Origin: Thermococcus sp.
Lineage (GTDB): Archaea > Methanobacteriota_B > Thermococci > Thermococcales > Thermococcaceae
NCBI RefSeq assembly: GCF_027008145.1
Contig: NZ_JALTCZ010000058.1
Span: 1-35,880 of the forward strand
Length of the DNA: 35,880 nt
Reading direction: 5' to 3'
A program made the translations under genes and the position numbers. The notes beneath the pieces were generated by a model. It ran no database searches. It had not been told where the DNA came from and saw nothing but the letters and a program-made list of their open reading frames with translations. The first letter of the stretch is position 1; every line of letters starts with the position of its first letter. Positions 9,215 through 16,895 of this stretch are shown in pieces.

Positions 9215-9274
9215 TTCAACACCTCCAGCAGAGATGTCCGGGGTTGGTTATCCTAGTATTTTAAAGTGCATTGG

Positions 9275-9282
9275 TTATAAAT
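9275..9282 (-). promoter_or_regulatory. TATA box of the subtilisin gene
   Basis: Minus-strand ATTTATAA lies about 60 bases before the ATG, with a second weaker candidate (CTTTAAAATAC) about 20 bases nearer. A start 25 bases past the first gives a leader of about 40 bases with the GAGGTG ribosome binding site. Confidence 0.5.
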
Positions 9283-9493
9283 TTTACGGCTTAGATGTCC
9301 TGTTAAAGGATATAATGCAACTTATTAAGCCTCACAGTACAAAATTTTTTTAACAAACAAACCAGCATGTTGCAAGTTTTGGAAAAAGCCATGACAACAA
9401 CTTAGAATTTGATCAAAAGTATAACAAGATTATCATGATATGAAAAGAACAACGATAAATTGGAGAAAAAGCAACAAATTGCACCAGGATTCA

Positions 9494-9549
9494 CGAAGAC
9501 CGGCCCGGCCACGTGGTGCCATTCCTTCCGACATTACTGCCGGCCTTCC
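9494..9549. ncRNA. Candidate structured RNA or leader hairpin, strand uncertain
   Basis: GAAGACCGGC at 9495-9504 pairs with GCCGGCCTTC at 9539-9548, a 10-bp helix (one G-U pair when read as RNA on the minus strand). An inner 4-bp helix (UCGG/CCGG) can stack on it, leaving a seven-base bulge. The element lies between the guide RNA and a minus-strand T5 run at 9466-9470, so it could be the 3' part of a processed transcript reading through from the signal peptidase gene. No ACA or box C/D signature was found within it. Structure alone does not prove a gene. Confidence 0.3.
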
Positions 9550-9613
9550 AAGCTTTCTCCTGTCGGGATTACCAGGGGCTCAACACAAAGGCATTTCTCG
9601 GGAACGCTGATAG

Positions 9614-9670
9614 AGGGTCAGGGGCCGATTAGTTCATCACGCCTCAGCCACCTACCCTCACATCATCCCC
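9614..9670 (-). ncRNA. C/D box guide RNA (sRNA) predicted to direct two 2'-O-methylations in 16S rRNA
   Basis: Read on the minus strand the elements are in canonical archaeal order and spacing. Box C is AUGAUGU (9666-9660, last base off consensus). A 12-base guide GAGGGUAGGUGG is followed by box D' CUGA (9647-9644), a 4-base spacer GGCG, box C' UGAUGA (9639-9634), a second 12-base guide ACUAAUCGGCCC, and box D CUGA (9621-9618). From memory of thermococcal 16S rRNA, the D' guide forms 10 pairs with ACCUACCCUC and the D guide 10 pairs with GGCCGAUUAG, both in the 5' domain. The fifth-base rule then places the methyl groups on the second C of ACC and of GGCC. Box C overlaps the stop codon of the signal peptidase gene, so the sRNA may be processed from that mRNA. 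The ends given are approximate. Confidence 0.85.
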
Positions 9671-10163
9671 CAAGGCCAAAGGCCTCGCGTATCCAGAGGG
9701 GTATCAAGCCGATCTTGGGGAACACCAGCTCAGACGTTGCCTCGATTGCATATGCTGGAACGCAACCCGCAAGCTCGCCGTTCGGTAGCCTCACCTCAAG
9801 TAAACCCTGGGGACTTGGATACGGCGGATCCGGGACGGGGTTGTTGTCCCCCCACGTTACAAAGCACTTCTCGGCTTTCCCGTTGATCTTGAGCGTGTAT
9901 ATGTACCTGACACGGTGGATTATCGGGTACTCGTAGCCGGGTCTTTTGTAGACGACAACATCGCCGACGTGAATCTGGTCGGGGTTGGTCACCCCCTTAA
10001 GCAGGACGACATCGCCCCTGTAAAAGACTGGCTCCATTGAGCCACTGACCACTATGACGAGCGGTGAATCAGTGTGGAGTGTGAACTTCAGGCCCTCCTC
10101 GAAAGCAAACACCGCTATTAAGGCTACCAGAAGCCACGCAACGTCCTTCTGCCACTCCCCCAT
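9663..10163 (-). CDS. Signal peptidase I (archaeal, S26B type)
   Basis: This 166-residue membrane protease removes signal peptides from exported proteins on the outer face of the membrane. One N-terminal membrane segment (WLLVALIAVFAFEEG) is followed by the catalytic serine in VVSGSMEPVF (Ser42), the conserved His in PIIHRVRYI and an acidic motif TWGDNN, the Ser-His-Asp arrangement of the archaeal/ER family rather than the Ser-Lys bacterial one. A C-terminal hydrophobic stretch (IGLIPLWIREAF) may be a second anchor. The gene overlaps the end of the DUF531 gene by 40 bases, and its stop codon lies inside the box C of the guide RNA. Many substrates are visible nearby, including the subtilisin, the CGTase and the envelope proteins. 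Confidence 0.92.
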   Translation of the reverse strand: MGEWQKDVAWLLVALIAVFAFEEGLKFTLHTDSPLVIVVSGSMEPVFYRGDVVLLKGVTNPDQIHVGDVVVYKRPGYEYPIIHRVRYIYTLKINGKAEKCFVTWGDNNPVPDPPYPSPQGLLEVRLPNGELAGCVPAYAIEATSELVFPKIGLIPLWIREAFGLGG

Positions 10164-10693
10164 TTTAACGCCCCCACATACGTTGAAATTTCAGCGACTA
10201 TGGCACCCATAGCAGTACAGGTCTCAAGGCTCACCCTCCTCCCCGTGACATCCATGTGGTACCTGGCCAACTTAAAGGTTTCCTTTGGTAGGCCGTGCCT
10301 CCCGAGGCCAACGAGAAGGAGAAAACTTTCCCCACCAACAAAGGCTTCAGCAAGCTGAAGTGGTGTAATCTCCTTTTCATCGGATGGCTTCCTCGTCGTC
10401 GCAACGGGTGTCCCGAACTGAGGAGGAAAGCCCCTCCGCGGGAAGTCGAGGAGGTGGAACCTGTTCGATAGCGCTAGCTCAATAAGGTATTTCCCGCCCT
10501 CCCCTATGGTCGTCTTTTCAGCGACCGCCTCTGCCACCTCTGAGGGCTTACCCTCGAGGGGGAAGCCGACGAGAGCAAGGTGAAAACCGTAGGCATATGC
10601 CAGCGGAGCGGCGCGGGCTATCGCCCTCAGGTGGGCATCGTGGAACCTCTTGACGCCGTAGGTGTTGTAGAGTGCAAGGGTTAGCGTTGCCAC
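10124..10693 (-). CDS. DUF531 family protein (predicted SPOUT-like RNA methyltransferase)
   Basis: This 189-residue protein matches the archaeal DUF531 family. Recognisable blocks are LTLALYNTYGVKRFHDAHLR, FPRRGFPPQFGTPVATT, FLLLVGLGRHGLPKE and SLETCTAMGAIVAEI. The GLGRHGLP and C-terminal blocks fit the trefoil-knot SPOUT fold, so an RNA methyltransferase role is likely; the target is not known to me. The track start at 10753 lies upstream of the TATA box and cannot be the start. The GTG at 10693, with GGAG just before it and the TATA centre 25 bases upstream, is preferred and implies a leaderless or nearly leaderless mRNA. Divergent from the M19 dipeptidase. Confidence 0.8.
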   Translation of the reverse strand: MATLTLALYNTYGVKRFHDAHLRAIARAAPLAYAYGFHLALVGFPLEGKPSEVAEAVAEKTTIGEGGKYLIELALSNRFHLLDFPRRGFPPQFGTPVATTRKPSDEKEITPLQLAEAFVGGESFLLLVGLGRHGLPKETFKLARYHMDVTGRRVSLETCTAMGAIVAEISTYVGALKWGSGRRTLRGFW

Positions 10694-10713
10694 GCTCCAA
10701 GAAGTTCGGGAGA

Positions 10714-10723
10714 CCTTATAAGG
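10714..10723. promoter_or_regulatory. Palindromic TATA box shared by two divergent genes
   Basis: CCTTATAAGG is a perfect 10-base palindrome in the 58-base gap between the GTG of the DUF531 gene and the ATG of the dipeptidase gene. Its centre is 25-26 bases from the first and about 33 bases from the second start, the correct distances for TBP-directed initiation on both strands, and no other TATA-like element is present. Confidence 0.65.
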
Positions 10724-10751
10724 GTTTTTTCCTATGTCCACCGGTGGTTCC

Positions 10752-11684
10752 ATGATATTCGACGCACACTCCGACCTTCCGACCTTCGTCTATGACGAGA
10801 GGAGGGAGGACAAAACGAGGGTTCTTGAGGGGAACTTCGAGAGGTTCTTCAACGGGATTGGGACAAGAGTAATGGCCATATGGACGCGACCCAACAGGAG
10901 GGGCGACGCGACCCGCTACGCCTTGGAGGTTCTAAACGAGTTTCTCAGAGATGTGGAGGAAAGTGACAGCTTCGAGCTGGTGGGGAACACCGGAGAGATG
11001 AAAAAAGCTATAGAGAGCGGAAGGGTCGCCCTCTGGCTGGGCTTAGAAGGTGGTGAGCCTATCGGGGAAAGCCTCGATCTCCTTGAGGTCTTCTACCGGC
11101 TGGGCCTCCGCGTCCTGACCCTTACATGGAGCCTGAGGAACGCGATAGGGGACGGTGTCTTCGAGAGAACCAAAGGCGGTCTTACCAACTTCGGCGTCGA
11201 GGTCGTGGGGAAGGCAGAGGAACTCGGCATACTGCTCGACCTGAGCCACATAAATGAAGCCGGCTTCTGGGATGCCCTCGATGTTACATCCTTCCCGGTC
11301 ATAGCCTCTCACTCGAACGCAAGGGCCTTATGCGACCACCCTAGGAATCTGACGGACGAACAGCTGAAAGCTATAGGCGAACGTGACGGTGTCGTCGGGG
11401 CCGTCGCGATACCGGGCTTTGTGGACAAAAACAGGCCGACCCTCGACAGATACCTAGAGCACATCTCCTACATGGTTGACCTGATCGGGCACCGGCACGT
11501 CGGCCTAGGCTTTGACTTCGTTTACTACCTAAGGGGCTGGAGCGGGAAGAGCGTTGAGGGCTTCGAGGACGAGTCCAAGATACCTGCTCTCCTGAAGAGG
11601 ATGAAGGAGAACTTCAGCGAAAAAGAAGTAAAGGCAATAACCTTTGAGAACTTCGGGCGGGTTTTTGAACGGGTCGTCGGATAA
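10752..11684 (+). CDS. M19 family zinc dipeptidase (membrane/renal dipeptidase type)
   Basis: The 310-residue protein is a TIM-barrel metallopeptidase of family M19, predicted to cleave dipeptides in the cytoplasm. Motifs in order: FDAHSDLP near the N-terminus (first metal ligands), LGLEGGEPIG (bridging Glu), LTLTWSLRNAIGDG, GILLDLSHINEAGFWD and PVIASHSNARALCDHPRNLT (the two histidine sites), and VGLGFDFVYY. No signal peptide is present. The track start at 10734 includes the ribosome binding site: GGTGG lies four bases before the ATG at 10752, which is preferred. The gene ends base-to-base against the convergent EamA gene. Confidence 0.88.
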   Translation: MIFDAHSDLPTFVYDERREDKTRVLEGNFERFFNGIGTRVMAIWTRPNRRGDATRYALEVLNEFLRDVEESDSFELVGNTGEMKKAIESGRVALWLGLEGGEPIGESLDLLEVFYRLGLRVLTLTWSLRNAIGDGVFERTKGGLTNFGVEVVGKAEELGILLDLSHINEAGFWDALDVTSFPVIASHSNARALCDHPRNLTDEQLKAIGERDGVVGAVAIPGFVDKNRPTLDRYLEHISYMVDLIGHRHVGLGFDFVYYLRGWSGKSVEGFEDESKIPALLKRMKENFSEKEVKAITFENFGRVFERVVG

Positions 11685-12104
11685 TCAGAGGGAAACAAGG
11701 AGCGCCCCGAGGACTATCAGAACCGCCCCCAGGGCCGTTTTCCAGTCCATGCTCTCCCTCAGGACCAACCATGAGAGGAGTATTGCGAGGGCGACGCTGG
11801 TCTTGTCTATCGCAACGACCGCCTGAACCCTCCCGTTCTTAACTGCCATGAAGTAGAAAAGCCACGAGAGGGCTCCAGCAAGGCCGGAGAGTGTTATAAA
11901 GGTAAGGGCCCGGGAGTCGAAGCCACTTATCGTCTTGCCCTGCCACATAAAGATAAGGAACAGGAAGAGGAACATTATGAAGGCCCGAACTGTGGTCGCA
12001 ACGGTTGAGTCAACGTCTCTGAGGCCCAACTTTCCAAAGATAGGTACGAGGGACGCGAAGAGTGCCGAGAGAAGGGCGTAGAAGATGTAGAGAGGAATCC
12101 TCAA
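11685..12104 (-). CDS. Half-size EamA/DMT family membrane protein
   Basis: At 139 residues with four predicted membrane helices (IFYALLSALFASLVPIFG, TTVRAFIMFLFLFLIF, TFITLSGLAGALSWLFYFMAV, and a last pair around SVALAILLSWLVL and ALGAVLIVLGALLV), this is a single EamA repeat, half the length of the usual ten-helix exporters, and would need to dimerise. The NGRVQAVVAIDKTSVALAILL segment is characteristic. The substrate is unknown. The start appears to be TTG at 12104: GGAGG lies seven bases upstream, overlapping the end of the glmM-type gene, whose stop is only one base away. The pair is probably one operon. Confidence 0.82.
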   Translation of the reverse strand: MRIPLYIFYALLSALFASLVPIFGKLGLRDVDSTVATTVRAFIMFLFLFLIFMWQGKTISGFDSRALTFITLSGLAGALSWLFYFMAVKNGRVQAVVAIDKTSVALAILLSWLVLRESMDWKTALGAVLIVLGALLVSL

Positions 12105-12105
12105 C

Positions 12106-13455
12106 TCAGGCCCTCCTTATGGCTTCTCTCACCAGCCTTTCAGCCTTCTCCATCAGCTCTTTAGCCTTTTCCTCCGTGCGCGCCTCAAGGGTTATCCTCA
12201 TTATCGGCTCCGTCCCGCTGGGCCTGAAGAGGATCCACCACTCGTCGTTCTCTATCCTAACACCGTCAATGTCTATCAGCCGCTTGTACTCGAAGGTTTT
12301 TAGGACTTCTCTCGCTATGATCTCCATCGCCTTGGTCTTCCTCTCGTTGGGGCAGGGAACCTTCGCCCTCAGCGTTACGTAGCGCGGGACTTCCTTCGCT
12401 AATTCACTTATCGGGCCGAGTTTATCAATCATCTCAAGGACTAAAGCTCCGGCGAATATTCCATCTGGAGTCAGGTTCCACTGGGGGATTATCCACGTCC
12501 CACTCGGCTCTCCGCCGAAAATCCCGCCGTTCTTCGCCAGCTCCTCCGCAACGGCAACGTCGCCAACGCGCGTTCTGACTACTTCCCCGCCGAGAGACTT
12601 CACGTAGTCGTCCAGTGCAAAGCCGGCATCTACGGTGGTTACAACTTTCCCCTTCCCGAACTTTCTCAGCAGGTAGCCGGCTATGAGGGAAAGCATCACC
12701 TCGTACTCGACGAAGTTGCCCTCGTCATCTACAACTCCAATCCTGTCTGCATCTCCATCGTGGGCTATGCCAACCTCTGCCCCCATAGCTTTAACGGTCT
12801 TTGCCAAAGCGGAGAGGCTTTTGGCGTTCGGTTCAAGATCTCTAACAAAGAAACCGCTCGGGTGGGAGTTGATGCTGATAACCTTGTTCCCGAGCCCGCG
12901 CTGGAGGTAGGGGCTCAGAATTGAACCTGCACCGTTGCCGGCATCGAGAACTACCGTGTAGGAGCTTTCAAGCTCGACCATCTTAAGAGCCCTTTTGATG
13001 TATTTCCCCCTCGGGTCGGCCCTCCTGACGGTTCCGATTTCGTTCCAGGGAGCTCTCTTGAAGTCCCCGGAATCTATTATCGCCTCAAGTTCGCCCTCCA
13101 TCTCCGGCGTGTAGGCCATCCCGTTCGGTTGCCAGACCTTAATGCCGTTGTACTCCGGAGGGTTGTGGGAGGCGGTGATGGTAACCCCTGCATCGGCACC
13201 ATAGAGCCTTATCGCAAAGCCCGTCAGTGGAGTTGGGGAGAGACCTATGTCTATGACCTCAACGCCAGTGCTTAGAAGCCCGCTTATCAGGGCGCTCTTC
13301 AGCATCTCACCGCTCGTCCTCGTGTCCTTTCCCACGACGACCATTCCACCATCCAGGTAAGTTCCCAAAGCCTTTCCGACCCTTAAAGCCAGTTCAGACG
13401 TGAGTTTTTCATTGACAACTTCCCTGATGCCGCTCGTCCCGAAGTACTTCCCCAT
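12106..13455 (-). CDS. glmM: Phosphoglucosamine/phosphohexose mutase
   Basis: A 449-residue alpha-D-phosphohexomutase that moves phosphate between C6 and C1 of a sugar. The signature sites are all present: the phosphoserine loop [15 protein letters not shown], the metal loop [10 protein letters not shown], the sugar-specificity loop [11 protein letters not shown], and the phosphate-binding [12 protein letters not shown]. The N-terminus [12 protein letters not shown] fits the archaeal GlmM group, feeding UDP-GlcNAc for glycans, but phosphomannomutase or phosphoglucomutase activity cannot be excluded. The track start is a GTG inside the ribosome binding site (GGGTGGG); the ATG at 13455 is preferred. 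A GGTTATATCG element near 13500 would be its promoter. Confidence 0.87.
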   Translation of the reverse strand: MGKYFGTSGIREVVNEKLTSELALRVGKALGTYLDGGMVVVGKDTRTSGEMLKSALISGLLSTGVEVIDIGLSPTPLTGFAIRLYGADAGVTITASHNPPEYNGIKVWQPNGMAYTPEMEGELEAIIDSGDFKRAPWNEIGTVRRADPRGKYIKRALKMVELESSYTVVLDAGNGAGSILSPYLQRGLGNKVISINSHPSGFFVRDLEPNAKSLSALAKTVKAMGAEVGIAHDGDADRIGVVDDEGNFVEYEVMLSLIAGYLLRKFGKGKVVTTVDAGFALDDYVKSLGGEVVRTRVGDVAVAEELAKNGGIFGGEPSGTWIIPQWNLTPDGIFAGALVLEMIDKLGPISELAKEVPRYVTLRAKVPCPNERKTKAMEIIAREVLKTFEYKRLIDIDGVRIENDEWWILFRPSGTEPIMRITLEARTEEKAKELMEKAERLVREAIRRA

Positions 13456-13534
13456 GATGCCCACCCGTGAGGGTTATGTTTGGTGGTTTGGAGAAGACGA
13501 TATAACCTTTTTCCTGCAATAAGAAAGAAAAGGC

Positions 13535-13993
13535 TCAGAAGAGGCTGAAGCGCGGGGCCTTGACCTTGATGCCGAGGCCTTCAAGGACTTTTTTCAGCTC
13601 CCTAACCCGTATCGTTCCGTCCCCAGTGTAGAACTTATGATTATCCCCTGCCTTGACCTCAAGCTCTCCCCTCTTCCCGGATTCGGAGTCATCGTTCTTT
13701 ATCTTGACCTCTCTGACCTCCCGGAGGGGTATCTCAAAGTTCTCCTCGCTCTCCTTCAGGATTTCCTCGGGCTCCATCCCATAGTACTCGTTCCAGTGCC
13801 CATAGACTTTAGTAACGCCCTTGAAGAAGCCTCTAACGCCTCCTTCAGCCTCTTTCTTCATCTTTTTGGCGAGTTCGGGTGTTAGGAATGCTACTATCAT
13901 CCTCTTTTCTGTTATGACGAGGTTCGCCCTGCTCTCCCTCATGAATCCTTTCCTGTAGTCAACGTTTCCGACGACGTAGAGAACCTTTTCCAT
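13535..13993 (-). CDS. Small PH-like domain protein of unknown function
   Basis: This 152-residue protein has no membrane segment. The pattern (RANLVITEKRMIVAFLT, then FEIPLREVREVKIKND, then a C-terminal RVRELKKVLEGLGI helix) resembles prokaryotic PH-like domains, which often bind membranes or partner proteins. This is a fold-level guess. The track start is a GTG within GAGGTGG; the ATG at 13993, five bases after that ribosome binding site, is preferred. It is the last gene of the minus-strand envelope cluster, 10 bases after the lipoprotein stop, so it could be the cytoplasmic partner of that cluster. Confidence 0.65.
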   Translation of the reverse strand: MEKVLYVVGNVDYRKGFMRESRANLVITEKRMIVAFLTPELAKKMKKEAEGGVRGFFKGVTKVYGHWNEYYGMEPEEILKESEENFEIPLREVREVKIKNDDSESGKRGELEVKAGDNHKFYTGDGTIRVRELKKVLEGLGIKVKAPRFSLF

Positions 13994-14003
13994 TTCGACC
14001 ACC

Positions 14004-14714
14004 TCAGCCTGTAAACTGTGCTATCTCCTCACCGCTAGGGCTCAGAACCCTGAGGAGAACTTTCCCGCCGAGTTTCTGAGACAGCTCCGACGACATCTTC
14101 CTGTAGGCGTTTTCAGCGCTTCCTATCTCGCCGGCACTGTTGAAGGAGCTCATTGCGCTTATCGTGTAAGGGTTGCTTCCATCGATGAATATGTCCCAAG
14201 GCCCTTTTCCGGCGAAGGAGACCGCGTAGTCGAGAACCTTTTGAGCTTCCTCCTTCTCAACCCCAGAGTACCAGACGGTTATTCCGTTCGACTCGACGTA
14301 GGCGTACTTGCTCTCCACGGAGAAGACCTCCTTTCCATCGCCGTTCAGGAGCTTCAGCGTGACGTTTGCCCCGTTGAAGACATCCTGGGACATCTTGGAG
14401 GCCATTATCCTAACGTAGAAGGCTGTTCTCCTGTCTACGTCGCTGGTACTCTTGTAGGGCGTCGTCACTTTGACGGTGTAAGAACCCCCGCTCTTCGAGA
14501 CGTAGACGTCGGTCTTTCCGTTTATCTGGAAGTTGTCCCTCACGAAGCTCAGAACTGCCTTGGCCTGGGAGAGCGTGATGTCTCCCGAGTAGTGCACGGT
14601 TACTCCATTTATCGTGAGGGTCTTCTCGGTTGTCACGCTCGTCTTTGGGCTTTCACATCCCGTCGCGACGACCAGAAGGGCCACCGCGAGCAGGGCAAAT
14701 ACGAACTTTCTCAT
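14004..14714 (-). CDS. Lipoprotein with an internally duplicated domain
   Basis: The 236-residue protein starts MRKFVFALLAVALLVVATGC, a signal peptide with a lipobox and Cys20 as lipidation site. The mature part looks like two copies of one domain of about 100 residues. Copy one runs from TINGVTVHYSG to KEVFSVE and copy two from ESNGITVWYSG to EEIAQFT. Each has an NG-(I/V)-TV-x-YSG strand, an alanine-rich helix, a second helix ending in an xxMSxxL-like stretch, and a final LxLLNGDGKE/LRVLSPSGEE hairpin. I recognise no family. GGAGG lies seven bases before the ATG at 14714; an in-frame ATG at 14720 is too close to it. Confidence 0.78.
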   Translation of the reverse strand: MRKFVFALLAVALLVVATGCESPKTSVTTEKTLTINGVTVHYSGDITLSQAKAVLSFVRDNFQINGKTDVYVSKSGGSYTVKVTTPYKSTSDVDRRTAFYVRIMASKMSQDVFNGANVTLKLLNGDGKEVFSVESKYAYVESNGITVWYSGVEKEEAQKVLDYAVSFAGKGPWDIFIDGSNPYTISAMSSFNSAGEIGSAENAYRKMSSELSQKLGGKVLLRVLSPSGEEIAQFTG

Positions 14715-14746
14715 ACTCATTCCTCCTTTTTTATGTGAAAACGAAA

Positions 14747-15130
14747 TCACTTCTTCTCAAGCCTGTAGATGCCGACGCTGACATTGTAGGAATCAACGTT
14801 GAGCGGGGCCTTATAGTCAATCCTGACTTGGAATGGCCTGCTTGAGCCATAGATCATGCTGTCCATTTTTGATTCCGTTAGAACGTTGCCGTTCTCGTCG
14901 AGTATCGTTATTTTCTCAACGGTTCCCTCACTGCTCGCCTTGATGTAGTACTTCCCGGGCTCAAGGACGTGCGAGAGGTAGAAGACGTTCCCGCTTACCG
15001 TTTCCGTTTTGACCTCGATGGGCACCCTGCTGTAGGCGTGCAGGTAGTAGTACTGCATCCCGAAGATGCCCGCAACTCCTATGAACAGGAGCAGGAAGAA
15101 GCCGACGATCAGCTTTTTGATGAGTCCCAT
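14747..15130 (-). CDS. Small membrane-anchored extracytoplasmic protein
   Basis: The protein is 127 residues, with an N-terminal anchor (KKLIVGFFLLLFIGVAGIFG) and a beta-rich outer domain of about 95 residues (TETVSGNVFYLSHVLEPGKYYIKASSEG and similar strands) that resembles a small immunoglobulin-like or PPC-like sandwich. No catalytic motif is seen. The track start at 15202 lies within the upstream gene; GGAGGTGAG precedes the ATG at 15130, which is preferred. It lies between the CGP-CTERM protein and the duplicated lipoprotein with short gaps on both sides, consistent with a single operon. Confidence 0.7.
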   Translation of the reverse strand: MGLIKKLIVGFFLLLFIGVAGIFGMQYYYLHAYSRVPIEVKTETVSGNVFYLSHVLEPGKYYIKASSEGTVEKITILDENGNVLTESKMDSMIYGSSRPFQVRIDYKAPLNVDSYNVSVGIYRLEKK

Positions 15131-15155
15131 TTTCTCACCTCCCTTCTTTTTGATC

Positions 15156-16883
15156 TCAACCCCTCCGCCTCCATAGAAAGAGCGGCAGCAGGGCAAGTGC
15201 AACGATAATCCCCGGCCCGCAGGTAAAGCTTATCGAATGACTGCCGATGCTGGAGGGGTTTTTGCCGATGTTCTCCTCAAAACTCCCGGTGCTCGAAGGT
15301 GTAGTTGAAGTAACCGTGCTCGACGGCGTTGAGCTGACCGTAGAGGTTGAGCTCGTTGGTATTGGCGAAGAACCGGGGCTCTGAGTGGCTGAACCGCCCG
15401 TCTGGTTACAGGCTTCCTTAATGTGGAAGTACTCGTTCGGATGGTCGTGGGCCCATACCTTCACCGGAGCGACCTTATACCACTCCCATGTCGGGAGGTC
15501 GTCAAACTCAAAGGACTCTTCAAAGTGGCCCTCCGCATAGAAGGGCACCTTCACGAACTTCACGTCGTCCCCGCCAAGCTCCATGATGTTCAAAACCCAC
15601 CTGCCAGGTTCACCACCTTTCGCCACGTAGTGGACGTCGTAGCCGGCGAACTCCATGTTCAAGCCGAGCTTCACGAATCTATCCGGACCGTGGGTGATGA
15701 AGAGGACGAAGCCTTCTCCAGAGCGGGCTATGTAGTGATCCGAGGGGACGATGTCGTAGTAGACCTTGATGATGTCTCCTGAAGGAGAGGTCTTAACGAG
15801 CGGGTGGAAGAAGACGTAGTTTCCGTCGTTGGTGAGAGCAAAGCCCTGCGGAGACTGCCCAGCCGGGAGGGTAGTGTTCCAGAAACCACTCCAGAGGACA
15901 TTCCCCTTCTTGTCAAGCTTCATCCAGATTGAGGCACCGTCATCGTACTTCCCGGGAAGGCCGTTGGTGTAGAGCCATCCGCCCGGGACGCTGTATAACA
16001 TCGGCCTAGAACCGGAGAGGCTGAAGAACCTGCCCATCTTCCACAGCTCGCTGCCCTCGACGGCCTGCTTGTATTCCCTAACCCATCTCAGGTTTCCAGT
16101 CTCGGGGTCTATGCCTATGAGCCCAAGATCGAGGCCCCAGCGTGGGGTTGAGTACGCTATGACGACCTCGTTCCCATCAAAGCCGACAGCCCAGACGTAC
16201 TCCGAGATGCCCTCCCTGCCGTAGATGTGAACCCACTCAAGGTTCCCGGAGCCATCGAACTTTATCGCTCCAACGTCGAGGTTGGAGGCTATGCGATCGC
16301 TGTCGGAGGGGTCGTCCGGGTTCTTGCGGTGCATGTGAGCGTAAATCGGGGCCATCACGATGGCCCCATCCCCAGTGGGCTGAGTCCTGATCCCCTTATA
16401 GCCACCTTTTGAGTTCTTGAAGGCCCTTGCCCAGACTGGATTTCCTGAGAAGTCGAACTTGACCAGCGTGAAGAGAGGATCTCCCTGCTCCCAGTCGCTA
16501 GGGGCCGAGACGTTAAGGACATTGGCCGTCATCAGGACGACGTAAATCCCGTCCTTTCCCACGGCAATGTCCTGTATGACCTGGCCCTGCCCATAGGGGA
16601 GGTTTAGGGGGAGCTTCTGGCTGAGGCTGAAGTTCTTCATCCAAAGCACTTCACCCATCGGCGAGAGGTGCATCAGGACAGCCAACCCGTCTCCGTGGCT
16701 TCCGAGGAGATAGTAATCCCCAGAGACCCCGGGAACGAAGGAGGCCGGGTTGTAAGAGCTGTCGAGCATTATCTTGTCATTCCGGACGTCGTAGATGACC
16801 TCCCATGCATTAGATGAGCTAACGAAGGGCAGGAATAAGCCCGAGACAATGAAAAGCGCAACCAAAACCTTAAGTTTTCTCAT
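15156..16883 (-). CDS. Secreted beta-propeller-like protein with a CGP-CTERM membrane-sorting signal
   Basis: The 575-residue protein has a signal peptide (LKVLVALFIVSGLFLPFVSS), then a long region of repeated blade-like strands such as LVKFDFSGNPVWARAF, AIKFDGSGNLEWVHIYG and WMKLDKKGNVLWSGFW, typical of PQQ-like beta-propellers. A Ser/Thr/Pro linker (about residues 500-540) leads to the C-terminus CGPGIIVALALLPLFLWRRR. This is the CGP-CTERM signal known from Thermococcaceae, where the Cys is presumed to be processed and lipid-linked. I see no enzyme signature. GGTGG precedes the ATG at 16883; the track start (GTG, 16892) is inside it. Confidence 0.83.
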   Translation of the reverse strand: MRKLKVLVALFIVSGLFLPFVSSSNAWEVIYDVRNDKIMLDSSYNPASFVPGVSGDYYLLGSHGDGLAVLMHLSPMGEVLWMKNFSLSQKLPLNLPYGQGQVIQDIAVGKDGIYVVLMTANVLNVSAPSDWEQGDPLFTLVKFDFSGNPVWARAFKNSKGGYKGIRTQPTGDGAIVMAPIYAHMHRKNPDDPSDSDRIASNLDVGAIKFDGSGNLEWVHIYGREGISEYVWAVGFDGNEVVIAYSTPRWGLDLGLIGIDPETGNLRWVREYKQAVEGSELWKMGRFFSLSGSRPMLYSVPGGWLYTNGLPGKYDDGASIWMKLDKKGNVLWSGFWNTTLPAGQSPQGFALTNDGNYVFFHPLVKTSPSGDIIKVYYDIVPSDHYIARSGEGFVLFITHGPDRFVKLGLNMEFAGYDVHYVAKGGEPGRWVLNIMELGGDDVKFVKVPFYAEGHFEESFEFDDLPTWEWYKVAPVKVWAHDHPNEYFHIKEACNQTGGSATQSPGSSPIPTSSTSTVSSTPSSTVTSTTPSSTGSFEENIGKNPSSIGSHSISFTCGPGIIVALALLPLFLWRRRG

Positions 16884-16895
16884 TTTTTCCACCTA

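Larger units (their letters stand above)
9215..9613. other. Intergenic region upstream of the subtilisin gene
   Basis: About 400 bases without a supportable protein gene. The half near the subtilisin (9215-9480) is AT-rich and holds its promoter plus scattered A and T runs. The half near the guide RNA (9480-9612) is markedly more GC-rich and can form a 10-bp hairpin, listed separately. The plus-strand ORF at 9460-9936 is antisense to the signal peptidase and is not believed. Confidence 0.5.

Noticed and set aside
9613-9662. H/ACA guide RNA on the plus strand (a 15-bp bulged helix directly followed by ACA)
   Set aside because: The helix has no pseudouridylation pocket, while the opposite strand has a complete, correctly spaced C/D box set; the pairing is a by-product of the related boxes and guides.
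9460-9936. 158-codon plus-strand ORF
   Set aside because: Its second half is the antisense of the signal peptidase gene and its first half covers the guide RNA; no ribosome binding site and no recognisable domain.
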